A DNA stretch of 64,000 bases, from contig NZ_CP108032.1 of assembly GCF_036169555.1 (NCBI RefSeq), positions 310,001-374,000 on the forward strand, written 5' to 3'. Below are positions 17,159 through 24,918 of the stretch, in pieces. The notes under the pieces are model-generated. The model did not search any database. It was not told where the DNA came from and saw nothing but the letters and a program-made list of their open reading frames with translations. The stretch comes from Streptomyces sp. NBC_00306 (GTDB lineage Bacteria > Actinomycetota > Actinomycetes > Streptomycetales > Streptomycetaceae). Numbering within the stretch: the stretch's first letter is position 1; every line of letters begins with the position of its first letter. A program made the translations under genes and the position numbers.

Positions 17159-17514
17159 GAGCTCACCTTCGTCGCCGGTGACGCGGGGCGCGCGCCGGGT
17201 TGGGCCGGACGGGTGCCCGGGCGTCGGCCAACGGTGCTGCCGTGCCCGTGCGTGGGCCGCGGGTGCAGCCAGAGCCGGCGCCCGTGCGGTGGGTCGTGGG
17301 TACCGCCCGGCCGGAGCGCGGCTCCGGGGCCCAGGTGCCCTTCGCGCTGATGTGCGGTTTGCTGGAGAGGTGCCCCGGTCGGCCGTGGGCCGTCGCTCCG
17401 TGTGCACGGGCCGCACGCACCGCTCGCGCCCGGGCACGGCGCGGAGCCCGCCCGCCCGCCCGCCCGCCCGCCGAAGGTTGTGCCGTGTGCGTGCTCTGTT
17501 CAGGAGGTTGCGCG
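17159..17514. promoter_or_regulatory. divergent regulatory region of gas-vesicle operon and DUF2252 gene
   Basis: 356 bases without a credible gene separate the divergent starts at 17158 and 17515. An open plus-strand frame crosses the region but has no family features and no start signal. The region holds a CCCG tandem repeat near its DUF2252 end. I could not pick a confident -10/-35 pair in this very GC-rich DNA. Confidence 0.45.
17447..17473. repeat. CCCG tetranucleotide tandem repeat
   Basis: Six uninterrupted CCCG units (17447-17470) plus CCG, 42-68 bases before the DUF2252 start codon. Such tetranucleotide tracts can change length by slippage and may alter spacing in the leader. Confidence 0.7.
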
Positions 17515-18933
17515 ATGAAGCGGAAGCCGTTGACGGCCTTGCAGGAACTACAGCTGTCGCCCAGCGAGCGAGCGGCCCGCGGGCGCGCCGCACGGGCGCG
17601 TGCTCCCCGGTCCGGCCACGCCGAATTCATGCCGTCGCGGCATCGGCCCGACCCGATCGACGTCATCGACAAGCAGTCCGCACGGCGCGTGCCGGAACTC
17701 GTCCCGATCCGCTACGGACGAATGTCGGAATCACCGTTCCGCTTCTACCGGGGTGCCGCCGCGGTCATGGCGGGCGATCTGGCGACGACCATCGACTCGG
17801 GTCTGCGCGCCCAGCTGTGCGGCGACGCGCACATGATGAACTTCCGTCTGCTCGCCTCTCCCGAACGCAATCTGCTGTTCGACATCAACGACTTCGACGA
17901 GACCCTGCCCGGACCGTGGGAGTGGGACGTGAAGCGTCTCGGGGCCAGTCTCGCGATCGCCGGCCGGGAGAACGGGTTCTCGGACGCGGAGCGCGCCATG
18001 ATCGTCCGGTCCGCGGCGCGGTCCTACCGCGAGCACATGCACGGTTTCGCGGGAATGCGCACCCTCGACGTCTGGTACGCCAAGTCCGACGCCGATCAGA
18101 TGTCTGTCATGGCATCGGGCCGGCTGCACAAGCGGGGTCGCAAGCAGCTGTCCCGCGCGCTGACGAAGGCCCGCGGCCGCGACAGCCTCCAGGCCTTCAA
18201 CAAGCTCACGCGGATCATCGACGGCGAGCGGCGGATCGTCGCGAATCCGCCGGTCATCACTCCCGCGGCCCACCTCCTGCCCGACTTGGAACGCGTCGAC
18301 CTGGAAGAGAAGCTCGCCGGTCTGATCAACCGCTACGCGAAGAGTCTTCAGTCGGACCGCCGGCACCTGCTGGAAGGGTTCACTCCGGTGGATGTGGCGC
18401 GCAAGGTGGTGGGGGTCGGCAGTGTCGGTACCCGTTGCTGGATCGTGCTGCTGCTCGGACGGGACGGGCAGGACCCTCTGATCCTCCAGGCCAAGGAGGC
18501 CGATACCTCCGCACTGGCGCCGCACCTCGGCAGCAACAGGCTCGCCACGGAAGGAGAGCGGGTGGTGGCGGGCCAGCGTCTGATGCAGGCGGCGAGCGAC
18601 ATCTTCCTGGGCTGGGAACGGGTGCACGGAATCGACGGCTGGGAGCGGGACTTCTACGTTCGCCAGCTGCGGGACTGGAAGGGCGTTCCCGAACCGTCGT
18701 TGATGGTGCCCCGGGGCATGAACCTGTTCGCCGAACTGTGCGGGGCGACCCTGGCCCGCGCGCACGCGCGGTCGGGCGACCGGATCGCCATCGCCGCCTA
18801 TCTGGGCCGCAGCGACATCTTCGACCGCTCGCTGGCGCTCTTCGCCGAGGCCTACGCGGATCAGAACGAACGCGATCACCAGGCACTTCTCGACGCGATC
18901 AAGAGCAAGCGGGTCACCGCTCAGGAGGGGTGA
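17515..18933 (+). CDS. DUF2252 domain-containing protein (kinase-like fold)
   Basis: 472 residues of DUF2252, a family with a protein-kinase-like fold related to aminoglycoside phosphotransferases. An Arg/Ala-rich N-terminus leads to ELVPIRYGRMSESPFRFYRG, then to LCGDAHMMNFRLL (His/Asp/Asn catalytic-loop equivalent) and LFDINDFDET (the DFG-like Mg site). VVGVGSVGTRCWIVLLLGR and LILQAKEAD follow. The substrate is unknown. ATG 17515 was chosen because AGGAGG lies 7 bases upstream; the longer frame upstream is not coding. It is transcribed away from the gas-vesicle operon. Confidence 0.88.
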   Translation: MKRKPLTALQELQLSPSERAARGRAARARAPRSGHAEFMPSRHRPDPIDVIDKQSARRVPELVPIRYGRMSESPFRFYRGAAAVMAGDLATTIDSGLRAQLCGDAHMMNFRLLASPERNLLFDINDFDETLPGPWEWDVKRLGASLAIAGRENGFSDAERAMIVRSAARSYREHMHGFAGMRTLDVWYAKSDADQMSVMASGRLHKRGRKQLSRALTKARGRDSLQAFNKLTRIIDGERRIVANPPVITPAAHLLPDLERVDLEEKLAGLINRYAKSLQSDRRHLLEGFTPVDVARKVVGVGSVGTRCWIVLLLGRDGQDPLILQAKEADTSALAPHLGSNRLATEGERVVAGQRLMQAASDIFLGWERVHGIDGWERDFYVRQLRDWKGVPEPSLMVPRGMNLFAELCGATLARAHARSGDRIAIAAYLGRSDIFDRSLALFAEAYADQNERDHQALLDAIKSKRVTAQEG

Positions 18934-18990
18934 GCCTCCCGACGACACCCGCCGTGCCCTGCGCGCGGCGGCGCGCCCAGGCGTGTCAGG

Positions 18991-19656
18991 TCAGATGGCT
19001 GCCAGGAGCCGGTCCAGGGGACGCGGCACCTGTCCGGGCTCGAGGACCTCGACGAGCGAGCGTGCGTAGTGCGCCTTACGGCCGGAGTGCGTTCCCATGA
19101 ACCGCAGCAGTTGCCGCTCCACGGTCCGCTCACGCTGCGCGGGCTGCTTCTGGAAGATGCGGAACGAGCGCAACTCGCCCTGGGCCTCGACCACTTCCTG
19201 CACCTCCTCAGGTCCGAGGGCGCGGATCAGCTCGTCCTCCAGGTCGGCCACGCAAACGTAGAAGCCGAGTTGCTCCATCTCGTCGCGACTGCGGGCCGTG
19301 CCGACGCCCGCCGCCTCCAGCCGCTGCTGGAAGAAGTCCTCCTCGCCGGCGTCGCAGAGACCGGCCAGCCGGACGTCGATCCCCCGCGGGCCGAACATCT
19401 TCAGGAACCGCCCGATGCTGGTGGCACCTCCGAGCGGTACGACGGAGATCCCCTCCGCGTCGAGCCGTCTGCCGTACCGGGCGGCCAGCACTTCGAGCGC
19501 GATCCGGTCGCTGTCCCCCTCGACCAGGACGACGGTCCGCACACCGACGGCGAGCCGCTGGGCGACGGCTTCGGCCTCGGCGGCCCCGTCGCCCCCGGCC
19601 GCGCACTCGACGACGGCCAGTCGGAATCTCCTCATGTCCTCCGGGTGCCCCGGCAT
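18991..19656 (-). CDS. stand-alone TOPRIM protein, OLD-nuclease-like
   Basis: 221 residues. TVVLVEGDSDRIALEVLAARYGRR carries the TOPRIM glutamate, and LAGLCDAGEEDFF gives the Asp-containing second motif; KMFGPRGIDV lies between. This is the C-terminal nuclease half of OLD-family proteins without the ABC-type ATPase half, so it is an orphan TOPRIM protein. ATG 19656 (MPGHPEDMRRF) was chosen because GGGAGG lies 10 bases upstream; ATG 19635 is possible but its GGAGG is only 2 bases away. No ATPase partner lies nearby. Nucleic-acid cleavage or nucleotidyl transfer is inferred from the fold only. Confidence 0.75.
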   Translation of the reverse strand: MPGHPEDMRRFRLAVVECAAGGDGAAEAEAVAQRLAVGVRTVVLVEGDSDRIALEVLAARYGRRLDAEGISVVPLGGATSIGRFLKMFGPRGIDVRLAGLCDAGEEDFFQQRLEAAGVGTARSRDEMEQLGFYVCVADLEDELIRALGPEEVQEVVEAQGELRSFRIFQKQPAQRERTVERQLLRFMGTHSGRKAHYARSLVEVLEPGQVPRPLDRLLAAI

Positions 19657-19831
19657 CCGCTGCGGTCCTCCCGTTGATCGAACGTCCTTGCCCGCCCCAT
19701 TCTCGTCGGCCGCCCCGGAGCTTCGCCGCCCATTTATCACCGGGGCCTCGTCAGACTGTCCTTCCGCCGGTCGGAGCGTGCGGCAGTGTGTCTCTGCCGC
19801 ACAGCGCCTCGTCCTGCCTAGCGTCACCTCC

Positions 19832-20185
19832 ATGACGACGTTCAGCAGTTTCGCCGTGCACATCCCCGACGCCGACCTGGAGCCCGACCCCCTGGATCCC
19901 TCGCAGATCGTGCAGGGCACGCCCGAGGTGTCGGGGAAGGTCCTGTGGGAGTCGGAGGACGGCAGGAACATCCGGGGGATCTGGCAGATCACGCCCGGCG
20001 TCGTCACGGACACCGAGGCGGACGAACTGTTCGTGGTGGTCAGCGGCCGCGCCACCATCGCCGTCCAGGACGGACCCACGTTCGACGTGGGGCCGGGCGA
20101 CGCCTGCGTCCTGCGCGAGGGCGACCGGACCACGTGGACCGTGCACGAGACCCTGCGCAAGGCGTACCAGATCACGACGTCCTAG
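19832..20185 (+). CDS. cupin domain-containing protein
   Basis: 117-residue single-domain cupin. ELFVVVSGRATIAVQDGPTFDVGPGDACVLREGDRTTWTVHETLRKAY shows the two cupin motifs. The metal-binding histidines of motif 1 are mostly replaced, as in the DUF861 (ureidoglycine aminohydrolase-like) group. Its enzymatic role is unknown. No ribosome-binding site precedes ATG 19832, so a leaderless transcript is likely. It is divergent from the TOPRIM gene and is followed by a strong terminator. Confidence 0.8.
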   Translation: MTTFSSFAVHIPDADLEPDPLDPSQIVQGTPEVSGKVLWESEDGRNIRGIWQITPGVVTDTEADELFVVVSGRATIAVQDGPTFDVGPGDACVLREGDRTTWTVHETLRKAYQITTS

Positions 20186-20201
20186 CGGCAGGGCCCGGTG
20201 G

Positions 20202-20251
20202 CCGGGCAACGTGCTGCGGTCGTCCGCGACAGTCCGCAGCACGCTGCCCGG
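20202..20251. terminator. long hairpin after the cupin gene
   Basis: 18-bp stem (20202-20219 with 20234-20251) with one mismatch and a 14-base loop, beginning 17 bases after the cupin stop. A strong rho-independent-type hairpin that should isolate the membrane-protein gene downstream. Confidence 0.75.
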
Positions 20252-20332
20252 TTCCGTATGTCCGGTCGGCTACCTTCTGGTGCGTACCCGCCCGAAACGG
20301 GCACCCAGGGACCACGACGGAAGGGCGCCCGT

Positions 20333-20887
20333 ATGTCCAGCGACCCCCCGCACCCGTCCGCGGGCGATCGCCTCACCGGCGCCACCGGCATCACCGCCGC
20401 CCGCGCCGGCGACCCCGCGGCCGCACGGCTCAAGGAGCGGATCTACGCCACCATCACCCTGGCTGCCGTGATCGTGACCCTCGCCGAGGCGGACACACCC
20501 GGGCACAGCGAGTCCGCGATCACCGTCGCGGTGACCGCGCTCGGGATCTGGCTGGCCACCCTGGTCGCGGACGAGCAGTCGCACCGCGCCATGAGCGGGC
20601 GAGGGGCGACCTGGACCGAGGTCCGGACGGCACTGCACATCTCCAGCCCGCTGCTGCTCTGCGCGGTGGGGCCGCTGGTGCTGATCGGCATGTCGGCCCT
20701 GGGCGTCGTGGAGCTGGACACCGCCCTGCTGATCAGCGCCGGCGTGGAGGTCGCGACCCTGTTCCTGTGGGGCTGGCGGACGGGACTGCGGATGGGCAAC
20801 GGTCCGCTGAGCGCCCTCGTCTCGGGGCTCCTGGACACCGCGATCGGGGTGGGAGTCGTGGGCGTGAAGCTCCTCGCGGGTCACTGA
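20333..20887 (+). CDS. hypothetical integral membrane protein
   Basis: 184 residues with about five hydrophobic segments (TITLAAVIVTLAEA, ITVAVTALGIWLATLVA, LLLCAVGPLVLIGMSALGVV, LLISAGVEVATLFLWGW and GLLDTAIGVGVVGVKLLAG) after a hydrophilic 40-residue N-terminus. No transporter or enzyme signature was recognised. ATG 20333 has GGAAGG about 8 bases upstream. It has its own transcription unit between the cupin terminator and the gene at 21009. Confidence 0.75.
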   Translation: MSSDPPHPSAGDRLTGATGITAARAGDPAAARLKERIYATITLAAVIVTLAEADTPGHSESAITVAVTALGIWLATLVADEQSHRAMSGRGATWTEVRTALHISSPLLLCAVGPLVLIGMSALGVVELDTALLISAGVEVATLFLWGWRTGLRMGNGPLSALVSGLLDTAIGVGVVGVKLLAGH

Positions 20888-21008
20888 TCCGGTGCCCTCG
20901 GATCTCCCGGACCGCGTTCGAAGATCCGGATCGAGGGCAGGTCCTTGTGCAAGGCCGCAGAGAGCACATCGTGTTGGTACGCCAGTCCGTTCGAGCGAGG
21001 AGGATTGC

Positions 21009-21320
21009 ATGACCACGTATGTCATCACCATCCCGGGCACATTCCTGCGCGAGCTGAGCGAAGGGGCCAGGGCCGAGGTCGAGGAGACGCTGCGTCCCGC
21101 CGATCCGCAGCAGACGTCGCTCGGACGTCTGGAGGATCTCGACATTCTGACGATCAACGAGAACGGCACGTTCAGCATCCGTCTGGAGGTGGAGGCCGAC
21201 GACAGCGGCGGCGCGGAGGCGCAGGCCAAGGCGGCCGCCGCGACAGCGCTCAGCCGCGCGGGCTTCACCGAGGACGACGCACCGCTCGGCCCGGCCGCGG
21301 TGACGGGCATCGACGTCTGA
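21009..21320 (+). CDS. hypothetical small cytoplasmic protein
   Basis: 103 residues, MTTYVITIPGTFLRELSEGAR at the start and AAATALSRAGFTEDDAPLG near the end. Alternating strand and helix predictions with an acidic character (pI clearly low) suggest a compact ferredoxin-like or ACT-sized domain. No family was recognised. GAGGAGGA 6 bases before the ATG and strong third-position GC support it. It converges with the XRE regulator gene 58 bases downstream. Confidence 0.75.
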   Translation: MTTYVITIPGTFLRELSEGARAEVEETLRPADPQQTSLGRLEDLDILTINENGTFSIRLEVEADDSGGAEAQAKAAAATALSRAGFTEDDAPLGPAAVTGIDV

Positions 21321-21378
21321 GGGCTGTCGTCCGGATCGGGCCGCAGCTGAGTGCCCGTGGGGTCGCCGGCCTTTCCCG

Positions 21379-22029
21379 TCAGGGATGGCGGCAGGCGTTG
21401 CGCTGGTCCCGCGCCGGCCGGTGGCCCGGTCCGTTCTTCCGCCGAGGGGGCGGGGACGACAGGATGTGCGCGGCCTGCGCCCGGTCCCATGCCCGCCCCC
21501 ACACCTCGAGGTCGTCCTCGTCCGTGACGCCGCAGGTCTGGATGAAGGCCAGGACGAACTCGCGTCGCGGGTGGGCCCGTTGGGTGAGGACCCTGCCGAT
21601 CGTGGCGTGCGGCAGCTGGCCGTGGCTGCCGGCCTGTCTCTCCAGCTCCCGGTAGGGGCGGCTGCCGTCTCTGCGATACAGCTCCAGCAGGGCGAGGTGG
21701 AGTCCGGCGAAGGTGGTGACGTAGTCGATCCGGAGGCGGCTCGCGCCGTGGCCGGGCCAGCTGCTGCGGGCGTCGTAGCGTGCGCCCTTCCACAGGCGTT
21801 CCGCCTCCGCCGGGTCCGCCCCACAGACCTCGGCGAGCGCTTTGACGACCACCAGCCGGGGCACCGTCCGGCCCGATACGGCCCGGCTGAGCGTGGCCTT
21901 GCTGAAGTGGGTGCGCTGGGCCAGTTCCGTGTAGCTCACCTGGGCGTCCGCCCGGCGCTGTCGCAGCCAGCTGGCAAGGGCGTGCAGCGATGTGGTGCAC
22001 GGCGCGATGGGATTCTCGGCGCGCCCCAT
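21379..22029 (-). CDS. XRE-type helix-turn-helix transcriptional regulator
   Basis: 216 residues. The N-terminal DNA-binding domain (about 14-75) reads LASWLRQRRADAQVSYTELA then THFSKATLSRAVSGRTVPRL. The C-terminal part (DYVTTFAGLHLALLELYRR, EFVLAFIQTCG) is typical of streptomycete XRE regulators that often accompany small effector genes. AGGAGGG lies 8 bases before the ATG. It is divergent from the SDR gene at 22334. The target is unknown; the divergent gene is the first candidate. Confidence 0.85.
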   Translation of the reverse strand: MGRAENPIAPCTTSLHALASWLRQRRADAQVSYTELAQRTHFSKATLSRAVSGRTVPRLVVVKALAEVCGADPAEAERLWKGARYDARSSWPGHGASRLRIDYVTTFAGLHLALLELYRRDGSRPYRELERQAGSHGQLPHATIGRVLTQRAHPRREFVLAFIQTCGVTDEDDLEVWGRAWDRAQAAHILSSPPPRRKNGPGHRPARDQRNACRHP

Positions 22030-22333
22030 ACGACGCCCTCCTGGCTGGGAACGGAGGCGAGCCCGCGGTCTCTGGACGTGGGGGTGGAGAACGCGCAGCG
22101 TTTTCCCGCCGCCGTCTCGGCATTTACAAGATCAGATTACCTGCCCGCAGAGTCGATTGTCGGCAGTTGCCGCAGGAGACCGGTGGCGGGGGACGCTGCG
22201 GCCCGAAGACCGCTGACTCCCACCGGGTACCGCGGACCTGCGCATCTGCCGACGGCCCGCCGATGGGGGAAAATCGGTGGTACCGGACGTCCGCGCCCCG
22301 GTCTGCCCGGTACCCGCGATCCAGGGAGTCCCC
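22030..22333. promoter_or_regulatory. divergent region between XRE regulator and SDR gene
   Basis: 304 bases without a gene. An AT-richer patch at about 22120-22142 (GCATTTACAAGATCAGATTACC) stands out from the surrounding GC-rich DNA and is the likeliest promoter or operator site. No exact palindrome was found. Confidence 0.4.
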
Positions 22334-23122
22334 ATGGAGCTGCATCTGGCAGGCAAGGTCGCCGTGGTCACCGGCGCGAGCAAGGGCATCGGGCTGGCGG
22401 TGACCCAGGGGCTGGTGGCCGAGGGCGTGAACGTGGTCGCGGGCGCCCGTACCCTCACCGACTCCCTCGCCGACCTCGCGGCCGGCCCTCAGGTCCGGCC
22501 GGTACTCGTGGACCTCGCGACGCCGGAGGGACCCGGCGGGCTGGTGGGCGAGGCCCTCGACCACTTCGGCGGGGTGGACATCGTCGTCAACAACGTCGGC
22601 GCGGTGCGCCCGCGGTCCGGCGGCCTCGTCTCCGTGACCGACGAGGACTGGTCGGAGTCGCTGACGATCAACTTCCTGAGCGCGGTGCGCACCACGCGGG
22701 CGGCTCTGCCGTATCTGATCGACCGCGGTGGCGGTTCCGTCGTGACCGTCAGTTCGGTCAACGCCTTCCTGCCGGATCCGTCCATCATCGACTACTGCGC
22801 GAGCAAGGCGGCGCTGTCCAACTTCTGCAAGGCCCTCTCCAAGGAGGTCGCGTCCCGCGGGGTTCGCGTCAACACGGTCAGTCCCGGCCCCGTGGAGACC
22901 GCGCTGTGGCTCGGCGAGGACGGGGTCGCGGCGACGGTCGCGGAGTCCAGCGGCGCCACGCCCGACGACGTGACACAGCGCGCCGCGGCGCAGTCGGCCA
23001 CCGGACGCTTCACCCGCCCGCAGGAAGTGGCCGATCTGGTGCTGCTGCTGGCCAGCGACCGTACGGGCAACGTCACCGGCGCCGACTTCACGATCGACGG
23101 CGGTCTGATCACGACGCTCTGA
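22334..23122 (+). CDS. SDR family NAD(P)-dependent oxidoreductase
   Basis: 262-residue classical short-chain dehydrogenase. The cofactor motif TGASKGIG lies at residues 13-20, DIVVNNVG follows, the catalytic Ser is in VVTVSSVNAF, and the YxxxK pair is Tyr154/Lys158 (YCASK). It ends with the usual NVTGADFTIDGG. A substrate cannot be inferred. GGGAG lies 6 bases before ATG 22334. Confidence 0.88.
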   Translation: MELHLAGKVAVVTGASKGIGLAVTQGLVAEGVNVVAGARTLTDSLADLAAGPQVRPVLVDLATPEGPGGLVGEALDHFGGVDIVVNNVGAVRPRSGGLVSVTDEDWSESLTINFLSAVRTTRAALPYLIDRGGGSVVTVSSVNAFLPDPSIIDYCASKAALSNFCKALSKEVASRGVRVNTVSPGPVETALWLGEDGVAATVAESSGATPDDVTQRAAAQSATGRFTRPQEVADLVLLLASDRTGNVTGADFTIDGGLITTL

Positions 23123-23212
23123 CGCCTCCACGTCCGTCGACCACCGGGTGGTATGCATGCCGGACGTACTCCGGTTACCACTGAACGCACGGCTTCGGCC
23201 AGGATGGGCCCC

Positions 23213-23746
23213 ATGATCGAGATCCGCACACCCCGCCTCATCCTCCGCCGCTGGCACGACGACGACCTCGTACCCATGGCGGACATCAACGCGGATCCAC
23301 GCGTCATGGAATGGATCGGCGACGGTTCGGTCCGTGATCTGGAGGCCACCGCGGACGACATCGAGCGGTGGGAGGAGGAGTGGGACGAGGAGGGCTTCGG
23401 TCTCTTCGCCGTCGAACTACTGGCCTCGGGCGAGCTGATCGGCTTCGTCGGACTGTCCGTGCCCGAGTTCCTGCCGGAGGTGCTGCCGGCCGTGGAGATC
23501 GGCTGGCGGCTCGGTCAGCAGTTCTGGGGGCAGGGTTATGCGTCCGAAGCCGCCCATGCCACCTTGGAGTTCGCGCTGCAGGACCGCGGTCTGGACCGGG
23601 TCATCAGCATCGCCCGGCCCGGGAACGAGGCGTCGCAGAACGTGATGCGCAAGCTCGGGATGGAACCGGAACGCGAGACGACCCACCCGGCGTACGGCCA
23701 TGCACTGACCGTCTACGCCATCGACCTCACGGAATTCGCCGCCTGA
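23213..23746 (+). CDS. GNAT family N-acetyltransferase
   Basis: 177 residues of the RimJ/RimL-like GNAT branch. IEIRTPRLILRRWHDDDL is the typical start, IGWRLGQQFWGQGYASEAAHA holds the acetyl-CoA pyrophosphate loop (Q-x-x-G-x-G/A), and RVISIARPGNEASQNVMRKLG closes the fold. It probably acetylates an N-terminal or small amine; the substrate is unknown. ATG 23213 is preferred over ATG 23204 because the family starts at this strand; neither has a strong ribosome-binding site. Confidence 0.85.
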   Translation: MIEIRTPRLILRRWHDDDLVPMADINADPRVMEWIGDGSVRDLEATADDIERWEEEWDEEGFGLFAVELLASGELIGFVGLSVPEFLPEVLPAVEIGWRLGQQFWGQGYASEAAHATLEFALQDRGLDRVISIARPGNEASQNVMRKLGMEPERETTHPAYGHALTVYAIDLTEFAA

Positions 23747-23825
23747 CCGCACGGGGCCCGACGCCCCGGTCTTCCCGCCCGCACCGGGACCGCGCCCCTT
23801 CCGCCCGCCCAGAAAGAGCACGCTC

Positions 23826-24404
23826 ATGGCCCTCACCACCCTGGACCCCACCACCGCGCTGGTGGTGATCGACCTTCAGCAGGGCATCGTCGGCAGGCCC
23901 GTCGCCCCGCACTCCGGTGCCGAGGTGGTCGCGCGCGCCGCGCGGCTCGCGGACGTCTTCCGTGCCCACCGCTCCCCCGTGGTCCTGGTCCGCGTCAGCT
24001 TCGCCGCCGACGGGGCGGACGCACCGCCCGGCCGCACCGAAGCCGGCCCGCGCGGTGCCATGCCCGAGGGGTGGGACGTGATCGTGGACGAACTCGCGGG
24101 CGGCAGCCACATCGCCGTGACCAAGCACAACTGGGGTGCCTTCCACGGCACCGACCTCGATGTGCAGCTGCGGCGCCGCGGTATCACACAGATCGTGCTG
24201 GCGGGCATCTCCACCAGCATCGGCGTGGAGACCACCGCCCGCGCCGCCTACGAGCACGGCTACCACGTCACCCTCGCCACGGACGCCATGTCCGACACCG
24301 ATGCCGACGCGCACCGCAACAGCGTCGAGCGCATCTTCCCGCTCCTCGGCGAGACCGGGACCACCCATGACATCATCACTCTCCTGGAGAAGACATCCGG
24401 CTGA
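23826..24404 (+). CDS. isochorismatase-fold hydrolase lacking the usual cysteine
   Basis: 192 residues. The catalytic Asp sits in ALVVIDLQQGIV and the Lys in VTKHNWGAFHGTDLD. The position of the nucleophilic Cys in nicotinamidase-type members is Gly here (GISTSIGVETTARAAYEHGY). Loss of the Cys is shared with true isochorismatases such as PhzD, so this may act on an enol ether, but substrate and activity are open. The Asp and Lys are intact. AAAGAG lies 9 bases before the ATG. It follows the GNAT gene by 79 bases and may share its transcript. Confidence 0.85.
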   Translation: MALTTLDPTTALVVIDLQQGIVGRPVAPHSGAEVVARAARLADVFRAHRSPVVLVRVSFAADGADAPPGRTEAGPRGAMPEGWDVIVDELAGGSHIAVTKHNWGAFHGTDLDVQLRRRGITQIVLAGISTSIGVETTARAAYEHGYHVTLATDAMSDTDADAHRNSVERIFPLLGETGTTHDIITLLEKTSG

Positions 24405-24632
24405 CATCCGCGACGGACTCCACCAGACCGATCGGCCACGGGGGCCGCACAGGGGCACAAGATCCTGCTGCGGTGCACGCGTTGCGCGTCAGTTCCTCCC
24501 GTCGAACGGGCATATGATTCGTCGGGCTTCGTACCCACAGCGCCTCGTCACGGCGGTGGTGGTGCGGGCCGGCACCCACAAGCGTCGGCGGAACGACCAC
24601 GCCGCGTCGCACTTCATCCTCGGAAGGCCTGC

Positions 24633-24794
24633 ATGACCACTGATGCGCCCCGGCGCGACGGCGACGAGCCGACGCGCAGCACCACAGCTGCCGCGGGTTA
24701 CACGGACCTGTTCCGTGAGCCGCAGTACCTCATCGAACTTCCGGAGCTGGAGGAAGACGATGCGCTCCCCGGCCGGCTTCCTTCGCAGGCCTGA
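24633..24794 (+). CDS. 53-residue acidic protein of unknown function
   Basis: Short gene: starts MTTDAPRRDGDEPT, the middle is GYTDLFREPQYLIELPELEE, and it ends GRLPSQA. GGAAGG lies 6 bases before the ATG and codon use is normal for the genome. A possible -10 TATGAT (24513-24518) lies about 115 bases upstream. It is followed at once by a 22-bp perfect hairpin, so it is a transcription unit of its own. No signal peptide, cysteine or lanthionine-type Ser/Cys core is visible. The family is unknown. Confidence 0.65.
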   Translation: MTTDAPRRDGDEPTRSTTAAAGYTDLFREPQYLIELPELEEDDALPGRLPSQA

Positions 24795-24816
24795 CGCCTG
24801 TCACGGGCGCGTTCCG

Positions 24817-24862
24817 CGCAGAGGAGCGGCCCGGCGGATGTCCGCCGGGCCGCTCCTCTGCG
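24817..24862. terminator. 22-bp perfect bidirectional terminator hairpin
   Basis: Perfect inverted repeat with 22-base arms (24817-24838 and 24841-24862) and only TG between them. It lies between the convergent 53-residue gene (stop 24794) and the subtilase gene (end 24919). Confidence 0.85.
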
Positions 24863-24918
24863 TTCCCGGGCCGTGAGGCCGGTTCGCTCCCCGTGTCACA
24901 GAGGGAACGTGCCGATCG

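Noticed and set aside
17200..17514. N-terminal extension of the DUF2252 protein
   Set aside because: The extension is Ala/Arg/Pro-rich without family sequence and includes the CCCG repeat; AGGAGG 7 bases before ATG 17515 fixes the start.
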